From NCBI GenBank assembly GCA_015179045.1, contig WHUZ01000022.1, forward strand, positions 248,001 through 312,000: a stretch of 64,000 nt of DNA, given 5' to 3'. The DNA comes from Kalaharituber pfeilii. Taxonomy: Eukaryota > Ascomycota > Pezizomycetes > Pezizales > Pezizaceae. The position numbers and the translations under genes are program-made. A model generated the notes under the pieces. The model searched no databases. It was not told the origin of the DNA and saw only the letters and a list, made by a program, of their open reading frames with translations. This document shows, in pieces, positions 9,109 through 19,879 of this stretch; the first letter of the stretch is position 1; every line of letters begins with the position of its first letter.

Positions 9109-10963
9109 TACTGTGTTCTACCGGGATATTGCGCATAATCGGGATATTGCGCAACCCCGGATAAGTGAAAATAAGACTATTACAAATTACTAAGTGGTTC
9201 AATTACATCAGAAATTTAGGTACATCTCAATTATACATAGGAAAGTAGTTTTGGTACCTCAGTCTGCATCCATCTGAGGATAACATGCTGTAGTATACTG
9301 AGACATGCCTAATTAGGCAATAGGGAATCTCTGTTAATAAAATTAGACACAGACCAGCTAGAGTACTGATGTACTTAATTATATATCAGCATATATTCAT
9401 GATTATATATACTAAGTTTGATACTGATATAAGTATTATAGTATAAGTGCTAACTGAAAATATTTAGAAATAGTAGCAATTCAGTAGTTATGAAAGCAGG
9501 CAGGCTAATAGAGAATATAATAGGCTTAAATATGAGTAAAAAGGGTTCTTACAGCTAAAGCATATAGTAAAAAAATATTTTTAACAGTCTTAGAATCTTA
9601 TATAATAATTGAAGTTATAAGAAATAGTATACTACTATTTATATTTTATAAGATATATTATAGTATATAATTAATATATGTTACGGCTAAGGTAAGACTT
9701 ACGGAAACGGCTCCGGAAACACCGCTAAAGCGTACGCTGAAGATGTGGCTAATCATCACTAGGCAACGCTTATACACCTGGGCCCAATAACCAGCGGTTG
9801 CCTACTGAAGTGTGTGTCGAAGTAAGTCATATAGACTAATAACTGCACATGGCCTACCAATATGCGCACATGCATACCGACCTTCCTAATGCATGTTTCT
9901 ATACGTCTCCTTATCTCATGTCTTATCTATATTTATCATGTCATTGTCATATCATGTTGATGGCCAGGAAGTCTATATAAACGGGCCGAATAGATAGCTA
10001 GAAGAAATCAAGACACTAGCGGTGTTCTAAGTTGAACTCTCACTTCATGCTCTCGCATAACCTTTTGCCGTCCGCTTCGCTGCCTTCGTGAATCCCAGAG
10101 TCGCTCCAGTGCCACTCTCGCGAGCCCAGCGACGCCTACGCTAACAATAAAGCTTTACTATATATTTTAATTATAAAAATAGTTTTTACTTATATTTAAG
10201 TCTGTTTTGCTTCTATTAAACTTGCTTACTTTTATTACTCTTAAACTACTATTCTTTTTAAATATTTTTAGCTACTACTTCTTCTATAAAACTTATATTA
10301 GTACCAAACTTATTATCTATGATTTTAGATATACTATAATTAATTTACTCTATTATAAGATCTTATATATCTAGTATATTAAACTATATACTATATTATA
10401 TCTTACTAAATATAGATATTAGTATCTTATTTTATATACTTCTAATAATTATATAAGAGACTAAGACTATCAAAAATAAATCTTTACTATATGCTTTAGC
10501 TGTAAGAACTCTCTTGACTTATATTCAAGCCTATTGTATCTTCCATTAGCCTGCCTGCTTCTATTACTACTAAATTGCTACTATTTCTGAATATTTTTAG
10601 TCAGTACTTCTGCTACAATACTTATATCAGTACCAAACTTGGTATATATAATCATAGGCATATAATAATATGTAATTAAGTATATCAATACTCTAGCTGG
10701 TCTATGTCTAATTTTATAAACAGAGGTGCCTTATTGCCTAATTTGGTATATCTCAGTACAGTACACCATGCTGTCCTCCGATAAATGCAATCTGGGGCAT
10801 AGGATATATTTCAGGATATATTAAAAACATCATCCTAAAGTTTCATAATACTCGCACATGAATTGCAGCCACTATTGCAAAAATTCGCATGTTCCGAAAG
10901 TGCGCAATATCCCGGTTGTGCACAATTTCCCAGTTGTGTGCAATATCCCGGTAGAACACAGTA
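9109..10963. repeat. AT-rich inverted repeat with RIP-like decay
   Basis: Left arm 9109-9678 is the reverse complement of roughly 10355-10963. Both outer ends read TACTGTGTTCTACCGGGATATTG-like going inward. The right side also holds a second, direct copy of part of the arm (about 10147-10350 versus 10480-10680) that is much more AT-rich. Differences between copies are dominated by C-to-T and G-to-A, the pattern left by RIP or similar cytosine-deamination silencing. A solo LTR occupies the spacer. The ancestral coding content is unrecognisable. Confidence 0.7.
9679..10146 (+). mobile_element. Solo LTR, 468 bp
   Basis: Starts TGTTACGGC and ends CGCTAACA, giving TGTTA/TAACA inverted ends. A TATATAAA promoter-like box lies near 9973. 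The flanking pentamers are ATATA and ATAAA, so the target-site duplication is imperfect (4 of 5). Base composition is normal while the surrounding arms are very AT-rich, suggesting insertion after the decay of the host repeat. Confidence 0.65.
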
Positions 10964-11125
10964 GATGGGAATCTGTTCTGCACGGAACGACATAGAGGCA
11001 TCGCATAGGTGGGAATCCGTTTCATACAGAACAATATAAAGGTATAAGCATAGGTGGGAATCTGTTCCGTACGGAACGATATAGAGGCATACTAGGGGCA
11101 TAGGTGGGAATCTGAATCTGTTCCG
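10964..11125 (+). repeat. Short palindrome-containing tandem units
   Basis: Three to four copies of the ~40 bp GGTGGGAATCTGTTCC..GGAACGATAT.GAGGCATA unit, directly outside the right arm of the AT-rich inverted repeat. Orientation is the same as the left array although the arms between them are inverted. Confidence 0.65.
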
Positions 11126-11369
11126 CATTTTGTGGGCGAGAAGGCGAAAAGTATAAGATTGCTTGGGTAGGATCTCTATTGGAAGTTGTAAGAATGTAGC
11201 CACTGGGGTCCATTCAAGCGAACGTGAATGTAAAGTCAGATCTAGCCAAATTCGCTTATTAAGTAGGTTCAGAGGACCAGCTTTTACAAGGAATAGGAGT
11301 AGTAGTGTTTCACATTTGTTCAAGATCTCGATGATGTCGATAATCACCGCTGCACCAGGCGAATGTTGT

Positions 11370-11373
<4 letters not shown>

Positions 11374-11419
<46 letters not shown>

Positions 11420-11455
11420 ATCAGTGATCGCCTGCCGCCTTAGGGGCTATGGCAA
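11374..11455 (-). mobile_element. LINE 3' tail (family 1), minus strand
   Basis: About 41 T residues are followed by the reverse complement of the family 1 stem-loop end (TATCAGTGATCGCCTGCCGCC, then GGGGCTATGGC). The 5' limit and target-site duplication were not found, so the element may extend rightwards. Confidence 0.65.
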
Positions 11456-11936
11456 TAACGTTATTATTTGACTGGGAGGATATCGTTAACTTTGCTACGT
11501 ACATGGAAGGTTTCGAAATCCAATTTATTAATGGAAACAAAGCCTGTCTAGAAGCTCATTCGATGGTTCTAAACACATCCCTACAGCATCTCTGTCTTAA
11601 ATAAGCTACTGCATTGCATCCATACCAGGAATTCCTAGTATTTGCCTTCAGCCCACGCTTCAGGCACGTGAATTGACGTTCTGAGCAGGTACATGCTATA
11701 AGAGGCATGAACCTTGTCGGAAAGCTCATTCAAAATATCCGCATCAGCATGAAGTCCTTCAAGATCAGGAAATATTTCCGTGGTCTGGTGCAATGGCGAC
11801 TGAACAACAAGGTAAGGTTGTCATACGCTCCCTCACCCCTAGGATAAATGGCGTAGACTGGGCGACCCTGGGGCCTGAGTTGAGACCCATTTGACCTTGT
11901 TCTCGTGCCCAGACTATTATTTTCGGCCTCCGGCCG
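11456..11936. other. Intergenic, nothing recognised
   Basis: May include the undetermined 5' part of the minus-strand LINE at 11374. The minus-strand frame 11730-12110 crosses into the neighbouring MITE and is not considered coding. Confidence 0.35.
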
Positions 11937-11938
11937 TA

Positions 11939-12230
11939 GTCTGGAACTAAAGTCGCCCGAAAAGGTGGGGATGATTGCAGCCGCTTCCTTGGCATGTCGG
12001 CCGCACTGTTCTACCCATATTTTGAGTGGCCACATTGCTTGTATACTTATTTCCTCTTTGATTTTATGTCGGGTCTTGAGGAGTGTATTATCCATATACT
12101 CTATTTGCATAATATCTGATTTTTAATACCCTGTGATGCGTGATGTGAGAGAAATAGTGAGTATAGTTTTACAAAAATACATACAAACTCTACCCGCAAG
12201 TCAGAATTTCGGGTGGCTTTAGTTCCAGAC
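11939..12230. mobile_element. MITE, 292 bp, TA-flanked
   Basis: About 24 bp inverted ends GTCTGGAACTAAAG..CCCGAAA with two mismatches, bordered by TA at 11937-11938 and 12231-12232. The interior is non-coding. The ends differ from the other two TA-flanked families here, so it is a separate family. Confidence 0.65.
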
Positions 12231-12232
12231 TA

Positions 12233-13130
12233 ACAGACTAGCTGCAGAATATTAAATATTCGGCTTGGCAACTGGTCTTTTTGGGTGGGATTATGGAGGC
12301 TGGATAATGATGTCCGCCTAGACTAAATTCAGCACAACGTAGCAGGAGAGCATCAATCTTTAAGAGACCTGATCTGAGACCAAAAGGGAGGCCCTAGTTC
12401 TGTAAAGTCGTCATCGACGCTGTTTTATAGTAGGTGTTGTCACTGACTTACTGGAAATGGCTACCAGAAAGTACTATCATTACAGTAACTAAGGCGCTTT
12501 TATTGCCTTGGCCCTTTCGTTCATTGGCCTATTAGCTGGTGGTCTCCAGTACCAATGTAACGCCAGTTACCAGTCAAATTTGACTGGTAGTGGGCTCTTC
12601 TGGTAAGTAGTGCTCAGTTAGTAGCCCACTTTGCTGCATACACTCTTATTTCATACCATCTGCATCACCCGCGTATTCACATCCCAATTACATCAACATT
12701 CAGATGCATCTATGAATACAAATAATGCATCCATATCCTATTCATATTCATAGGTTTATCACGCGTCAATTAAGAATCATAAGCATCATAATAGCTATTA
12801 TATCGCTCTAAAGTTCGACCTACCGGTATGAGATGGTTACGTCAGCGGTGAGGTGATGTGGGGTGAAGAACCTGGGTTGAACTTGTCACTGGGGAGTAGC
12901 GAACCGCAGTAGCCATTTTGTGTTGGTCGGTAAATATATATAGTCGGAGAGAAGTGTTCGATACCATGCAGGGGAGTATCGCCCACTATGGAAAGTATCG
13001 ATCGCTGTGGAAATCAAAGCGGAGTAAGTAAAGTAGATTGTTATAGCCACCGAGCCCCTAACCTGTGGTAAATTATGCTGATCTCTCGAGCTGAAGGTAA
13101 TTCGGCAACAGCACAAGCATCTTCATAGAT
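12233..13130. other. Intergenic with a perfect 20 bp palindrome
   Basis: No gene supported. ACCAGTCAAATTTGACTGGT at 12569-12588 is a perfect palindrome with CCAGT/ACTGG variants nearby; it could be the middle of an eroded MITE or a protein-binding site, neither demonstrated. Confidence 0.35.
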
Positions 13131-14310
13131 GGAATGAAAAATCCTTGGCCTTACAACCGAATTCAGAAGGGGGGACGCATGAGCGATAATGCCCCGATCG
13201 CGGTAGACCTTCTCAGTAAGTGCGCCGCCGCTGTTTGGTCCTCTTCTGAAAGTCCACTCTAAGCCGACTGAATGCCCATGGAAGTCAGTGGGATATGCAA
13301 CTTGCTAAACACCGGGGGTGTAGGGGGTTTGGATGTAAGAAACGCGAAACAGGATATAGTCCTTGCATTCTCTATCAAGTCTCTGGCATCTTAGGTATGG
13401 AATAGGAGCAGCAATCCCATTGACGTTGAGCTAGGAGAGATGATTTTCAACCATCTTTTGCCAATTGGATTCCAAATCCAAACGCAACCCTTTCTACATT
13501 TCAGAGCGTAAAATGTATGTTCCAAGGCCTATCAGCCGAAACCACATAGGTGATGTTGCTGAAGCACCATGGATTCGACAATAGTAGTCAAAGCTGTAGG
13601 TATATTGATCACAAAGAGCAAATATCTTGTAGCCTCCATCAATAGGCTTATTTGGCATTTGATCCAAGGCACCAGAGTCCAACGGACGAACTGAAAAGTT
13701 TATGACTGTACAAGTGAATTCATCGCAGCGGGAGGAACTGATTGCAACTTCCGATACCGATGTAGCCAAATATGCTCCGAGGATCCAGAATCGAATGGAC
13801 GAATTAAAAAATTCATCTGTGCTCTTACAAGCGAATCCACAAAGGGGGGGGGCGGGTATCGACGCAGCCATGTATGATCAGAAGCTCCACCATTGAATGG
13901 ACGAACTGCTAGATTCACGGCTCAAGAAGTGAATTCAGAATGGGTTGGTGAGCGATGATTGCAACCTCTAATATTGACGTAATCATATGACCCGAAGGCC
14001 CCAGAATCGAACAGAAGAACTCAGAAATTCATCGCCGGGGGAGAGGGGAGAGGCATGGTAGATAGCTGCAGCTTCTAATAAGCCGTTTCTGCACATTCAA
14101 AAATGAATGGACGGACGTACGCTGCAGTAGGATGCCATAGCCATACATGACCCGAAGCTCCAGAATCGAATGGATGGACTGAGAAATTCATGGCCTTACA
14201 AGCGAAGTCAGTAACGGCTGCGGGCAATCGATGATGATCGCAAGCTCCGATAATGCCGCAGCCATATACGATCCGAAGCTCCTGAATTGAAATACCATAT
14301 CCTCCGGCTC
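13130..14310. repeat. Degenerate tandem repeat, ~125 bp period
   Basis: Diverged direct units contain CAGCCATATATGATCCGAAG, CCAGAATCGAATGGACGAAC, AAATTCATGGCCTTACAAGC and a G-rich run, followed by GATGATTGCAAGCTCCGATA. Copies are recognisable at about 13139, 13700, 13780, 13870, 14000 and 14140-14300. Frames in this interval (such as 13494-13871 minus) arise from the repeat and are not genes. Confidence 0.6.
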
Positions 14311-17300
14311 TCCGCTAGTGTAGCAATAGTTGTGTTGACTCCATGTACCAAAAGCTCGAGCACCATGTGCAGTCACATTTGGAGATTTGTGGAGTATTTC
14401 GTGATCGGCGTTGACTGACTGTCTTCGTAGTTTCCCTTCCTGTGAAGGTGGGGAATCACAATGCGGAACTCTAAAGGGAGCGAAATGGATGCGTGGAGAA
14501 GTAAAACAGATCAAGAGGTGCTGTGCAAGAAATGCGTGTACCATGAGTGGGGGTACCTTTCTACTGGACTACGTACATACAAGTATTAAGTATGTACAGG
14601 TTCGCTTTGTACCCTCCTCCGGCTCAGCTGCCTTCCTCTTTCGGGCACTCTCTCCCAACTCCAGACAACTGCCAAGCCTTCCTCATCTTTCTAGAGCTAC
14701 GGAGTATTCCTCCTTTGCTACCCACAGTGCGTCCTTGAAGTTTGTGGAGCGCGCGAGTTACGTGGGGAAGATAATGGGTGCGGAAGTAGTGCTAGGGCTT
14801 CAACGAGGGAGTGTAGCCTCGTCGAAACGACGTGCGATACATCCTACTTATTTCCAGGTTTGATGTATCATACTCAGTTGCATGCATCACAAGAAAATTT
14901 GTCATTCTTCATATCCCACTCGCCGCCGAATTTCCTTGTGTGCGGGGAGGGTCTCTGGCGTTGGGGCTTAACTCCACGTTCAGGCAAAGTTATGTATTTA
15001 TTCGCATGTGTCCCCCTAGTATGCAGTTTTGTGACTTGGTCGTTTTCCTACATATTCTTATGCAAGGTACCATGACATGTCAGAGCTGGGCACGAGACTA
15101 CTTTTCTCAGAGTCTTGTTAGCACTATGCACAATAAGGAAAGCAAGACGTGCATCCGAGCAGACCCCCCTTGCACCTCTTCTTCAATACTGTTCGAAAAA
15201 TCACTAAAAAATCAAAGAAGTAGCTACAAAATTACAAGAAAATAATAGACCACCTGAATGGGCATCACAAAATCTAAATCCTTTTTTCAGAATTCAAAAG
15301 GAGTATTTTCCTCAAGAGGGGTGCATGCTCGTGACTCCAAGGCTTGGTAAAGTGCTGTGGAAGGATTCTCTTCACCAAGCAAGAAACTTTTTATTTCAGT
15401 GTAGGTTGGCTTTTAGCAGAATCTCCTGGTTGCCCCCTCCCCCTCTCTCATACATACATGACCTACCCCCCCCCCCCAGGTTTCGGCAACAGCCTACTTC
15501 CGGTAGCATGCGTGCGCATGCCGCCACAGTGCTCCCGAAGACTTTTCTAATGCGGTAGACGCTATGCATTATCCTGCTTGAGGTCAACTAAACGTACTAG
15601 TAGACTGGAATGTTCTCGCTGCAGGCATGGCGCAATCTACGACTAGTAAGCGACGTGCAGAATTGAGCCTCACCATATACTTTCAGACCGAGGGGTCGAT
15701 ACATGACTCCAAAACATTTTGCACATATCCAGCCAGTCACATCATACTAATATATCCCACCATCAAAGCGTTTCGACAATGTAAGTGCTGCAGCAAAAAA
15801 TACGGGTGTTATTTGGTGTTGCATTAGTGGGACATGGATCCCTTGCTTGTTAATTTGAGTTTTAGTACACGATCGACGCAAGCATTCCTTGCATGAAAGC
15901 TTAAATCGACCCAACAGCTTCCCTTGGGCGTAAACGTTGTAATATCCGCTCACATAATAAATTTGTGGCTTCTCCTTAACCTCCATTTCACCATTGTCCG
16001 CCTAGTTTTCCACCAACACCTCCTTAGTTCCATCCTTTTTATTCTCACAAACATTTTCCCCAGATGCGTCGATGACCACCGCAGCCGCTTTGATGTTGAC
16101 CACATGTGTCTCCACAAGGCTAATCCACAAGGCCATGGCATTATCCCCAATACGAGCCTCCTGCTTCCCACTGTCAGCGATCAAGCTCATATTCCCCTCT
16201 ACCTTTGTAATATCCTTCCTCCACCCCTGCGCACGCTTTTCCGGCCGCTTGGATTTATGTATTATTAATATCAGGAGTTCCTAGTCACTCCCTAATTGCC
16301 CAATACCCCCTACTTATCCTCCTTCCTGACTTAATTCTCTGCGAGTGCTAATTTGGCCTTCTCCGCTTCGTCGAATCCCTGCTAGGAAGCCCCTACTGCC
16401 TCCTTGTCCCCATCCCACATTATTCGTGCGTTTCCATTTTCCTCATTTCCTTTTCCCCGACGATTCTTTTACACCACAAATCTCATTTCTTCCTCTTTTT
16501 TTTCAGCTCCTATTATTCGCCCTTGATTATCATATTCTATGTTGACCGCTAAATCCCCCCTTAGTCTAAGCTAACGCTCTCTCTAACTTGGCTGCTGAAG
16601 TGCTAACTGTTTGTATATATTTAACAGCCTGCATATGAATGTGAGAATAATCTGCTAGCTTCCTAAGAGATATCACGTTCAGGTGGTACCGTGGACCAGG
16701 ATCCAGGATCATGGGTGAGGGTCCATTCTTCTGCTTACCAAGTTGAAATCCATCGTCTACATAAGTATATACATGTATCCACCCCCCTCCGCTCACCCTC
16801 TTAGCTGAGTGTATTTCGTAATGGTAGATCAGCCTGGCAGTCGTTGAACCCCAATGTACTTTGGTCGATTACGTGATTCAAGTTCCTGATTCCTCCGTAT
16901 CGCTGTTTGGTTCGATCATGCCTGCATCTACCACTCCCTCAACCATTCTCCTTGCACGTCCAGGGTTTGTCACTCGCATTATATCTGTCCTCTCGAACCA
17001 CATATGCCCCCCCACCCCCCGTTCGTATATCCTAGTAATATCTCCCTTGCCATGATGCATGTCGGGCTAATGTCTCTAAGCTACCTCCTTCCAGTTATCC
17101 AGGCGGTGGTTACTGCTGTCAATCGCATACTTGGCCTGCATCTCGTTCATCCACGTGCATCGGTACTTTCCAACTCTTCTCAACCTTTCTGTACGAAACT
17201 GTCTAGCTCCATATATTCACTGTCCTCCTTCTTGTTGCTTTCTGTCTTTCCCCTATTCTCCGTTGACAATTTAAGGTTCCTCCATCTCCGCATGAATGCC

Positions 17301-18076
17301 GGCGCCTTCTGTTTGCGGAGGAACAAAGGGCGCGGAAAGGTACGAGAACGCGATGTAATCCAAAGCACTGGCCCCATACACACCGCCGAGACGCTTATCC
17401 TCTTGCGAGTTCCCCAAACAGCAAATACCCTGATTTACTTCCAGTGGTTACATGCCCTTCGACCGCCTTGTATATTAGTCGCTTGAGTGTTCTCCAAGAT
17501 ATCAAGACCTTCAGTGCTGTGAATTTGAGGTTGTGTATTATATCATATTTAAATGTTGTAGCAACATCAAGAATGGTGGTACTGTAACAGAGAGGTGTGA
17601 ACTGGGAATGATAAACATGGGCGCCGTATCAGTGATCATTCCCAGAATCGGTGGTCACGTGCTAGACTGATTATTTGTGTCGCAACGTCAACTGATCAAA
17701 CCCTGTACTTACGAGATTAGCTGCTGTACTCTGCTTGTATACTATACATACCCCAGTGATTTGTCATGTTCTTGGAGCAGGAAAAAAACCCTCCATGCTT
17801 GCCAATAAAATTTCTGTTCACGACTTTAGCGCTCGAAGCTTGGCTCTCTGTGGGCTGTAAGTTGAAGGTGTGCATGTGAAGTGTACCCCGTGTGAGTCCT
17901 CGTAAAGTTTCAGCATTCGCCTACTCTGCAGAACAAAAAAGCTTTTTTCCACGCGAATCCGCCAACAGCGTTCCTGGGTGCCAATGGTCGTATGATAGAA
18001 AGAAGATTGCGCAGATTGAATCCGAAGACAGCTTGGTTGCTTGGAACATTACCAATTCACTACCGGTAGCAATACT
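14311..18076. other. Gene-poor 3.8 kb, pyrimidine-rich plus strand
   Basis: I find no intact gene. From about 15900 to 17400 the plus strand is C/T-rich and the minus strand reads, in several short interrupted frames, with protein-like composition (Lys/Glu/Arg-rich segments near 16002-16190 and 17180-17383). This could be a decayed minus-strand gene or retroelement gag. A run of C at 15470-15479 and a GC-rich stretch at 14550-14800 show nothing further. Confidence 0.3.
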
Positions 18077-18468
18077 GTATTCAGAATAAAATCTAGCCGG
18101 ATTTTCCGGATTTCAAAATTTTATCAAGTCCGGAAAATCTGACCATCTCCATACAAATTCAAATTTTATCTGGTTTTTCAGGTATAAGCCAGTTAAACAG
18201 TTTATTTTCGCTTTTGTAAGCGGAATAAATCTGATCCGATTTTTCGGACAACTGCATATGCCGTTGCATTTGAGCTGCATCTTACGCATCGCGATGCACT
18301 ATTCAATGCTTGGGGTGCATAACTTCTGGTGGATTTCTGCACCCAAAAGTGGTTTCGGATTTGACAGAAAAAATCCGATTTTAATAAGAGGGTACTCAGT
18401 CTACAGACCGGGTAAACTGGTTTGTCTGCCGGATTTCATTTTATATGGAGACAGTATAATCTGAATAC
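18077..18468. mobile_element. Possible Harbinger-related MITE
   Basis: Imperfect inverted ends GTATTCAGA.TA lie at 18077 and 18468. The interior carries many CCGGA/TCCGG motifs in both orientations, similar in style to the PIF/Harbinger element at 57205-59210, whose ends read GGGGTATTCAGA. No clear target-site duplication. Confidence 0.4.
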
Positions 18469-18500
18469 CGCTGCCGCAGTCTCGACGCTACTGTTTCTTC

Positions 18501-18565
18501 TGGCCCTGCCATGGTGAGTAGCTGCAAACGGGGTTACGTGAAATTAAAAAAAAAAAAAGCAAAAA
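18501..18565 (+). mobile_element. 5'-truncated retroposon tail (family 2)
   Basis: CCTGCCATGG..AGCTGC.AACGGGGTTACGTGA followed by A-rich tail, matching the end of the element at 49114-49561. Flanked by an 11 bp near-perfect duplication ACYGTTTCTTC (18490-18500 and 18566-18576, one mismatch). Confidence 0.75.
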
Positions 18566-18769
18566 ACCGTTTCTTCGGCAATATATCGAGTATGTACGAA
18601 AAGTGTGATATAGCTTTTTAATCTCAGAAAGTCCCAGACCTTATGGTAGAGTACAAGCGTTATGAGCATGGGGCGCGCTGCACCTAATCCCACTACTCTA
18701 CGCACTAGGTCCTCTGCTGGGAGGTCGTTGGGCGAAGGAGGAATTGAATGCAGTACCAGGTAGTTGAAC

Positions 18770-19204
18770 CACAGAGGAGTCAAAGGAAACACAGAAGCCG
18801 ACAAAGCCGCCAAAATCGGCGCTCACCTCCAATACCAAGATGATACGGTCACCGAGGCAGGCATGAGACAACTATTAAGATCACGGAGGGCCACGGAAAG
18901 GAACAGGCTGGATCTCAACTACAGACCACTACAACGACTGGGACAAATGGTTTCGACACTAGCGGGGCCCGGGCATACTAGGGGGCAAAGGCCTAAGACG
19001 ATGGAGACACGAAATAGGCAAAGCAGACAGCCTGGAGTGCCGGCGGTGCGGTGAAGAGGAGGAGACCACCCCCCACGTACTAACCCGGTGCAAGCTTTGG
19101 AAGAAGAAATGGCCCGGAGGGGAGGCGGACCTGCTCAGACCCCCGAAAGGCGACCAGAAGGACAAAGACGCATTGGTGGACATTCTAGAATGGGCGGGAC
19201 GATA
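18770..19204 (+). pseudogene. LINE ORF2 C-terminus (RNase H end and CCHC knuckle)
   Basis: Begins mid-domain with HRGVKGNTEADKAAK, which matches the conserved C-terminal end of the RNase H domain of Tad1-like fungal LINEs (usual form GN..AD..AK). About 80 codons on, near 18965, a one-base frameshift is needed to continue into a Cys-x2-Cys-x8-His-x4-Cys knuckle (CRRCGEEEETTPHVLTRC) and the stop after LEWAGR at 19204. Truncation and frameshift make it non-functional. Confidence 0.8.
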
Positions 19205-19349
19205 GACGGGACGGAAGTTTCATTACCTTAAGGGACTTTATTTCCATTATATACAATTTCCTTTCTCATTTTCTCCTACATTATGTATTTAACATCTCGC
19301 CATAGCCCACAGGGCGGCACGCGAGTAATGATATTAGAAAAAAAAAAAA
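18770..19349 (+). mobile_element. 5'-truncated LINE (family 1) with ORF2 remnant
   Basis: A 12 bp target-site duplication AGGTAGTTGAAC (18758-18769 and 19350-19361) bounds a 580 bp insert. It encodes the very C-terminal end of a LINE ORF2, then a ~145 bp 3' UTR ending in CTCGCCATAGCCC-ACA-GGGCGGCACGCGAG and poly-A. The two arms (CTCGC/GCGAG and GCCC/GGGC) can fold into a stem-loop, a typical reverse-transcriptase recognition structure in stringent LINEs. This copy anchors the identity of the four other family 1 fragments. Confidence 0.9.
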
Positions 19350-19361
19350 AGGTAGTTGAAC

Positions 19362-19687
19362 GGAGGATATCACTGAGCATAACGAGAGTTGTTTGATTGT
19401 ACAGCAAGTGCAGAAACCAATATTAGAAAGACATAACTGTAGAAAGGCTGAAGGTAACGGAAAATGAGTATGAACAGATGAATGAATAGACAGTGAATAG
19501 GAAGGATAAATGAAGACGAATATGAATGCTATGTACAAAGGACACCATTCTTATACCAGTCGCTGCCAGACGTATCATAAAAACTTAGAAACCACACAGA
19601 AACCCTCAACATCGGAGCTTGTACAATGCAGTCTCAGCTGTCCACCCACATCATATGCACTACACCATCACACTATCTGTATCAGCT
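19362..19687. other. 3' flank of NLR copy C
   Basis: 326 bp with no gene. It would contain the 3' UTR of the minus-strand NLR pseudogene. Confidence 0.4.
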
Positions 19688-19879
19688 TCACATGTCCTCA
19701 GTAAGTACAGGCTCCCCAACTGCTTTATGTTGTTCAAGCAAGCGAACATTGAGCGGATCCAGCCCGGTCACACCCTGGATGTTTACACTCGTAAGATTGA
19801 GACTGTTTTGGGGTGTTGCCCATAAAGCGGTGATGCTGAAGCTGCTGTGATCTTCTAGTGTGCGACTCACATTTTGTTG

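Noticed and set aside
16345..17486. Proline/phenylalanine-rich plus-strand frames
   Set aside because: Reflect C/T-rich composition; the opposite strand looks more like decayed coding sequence.
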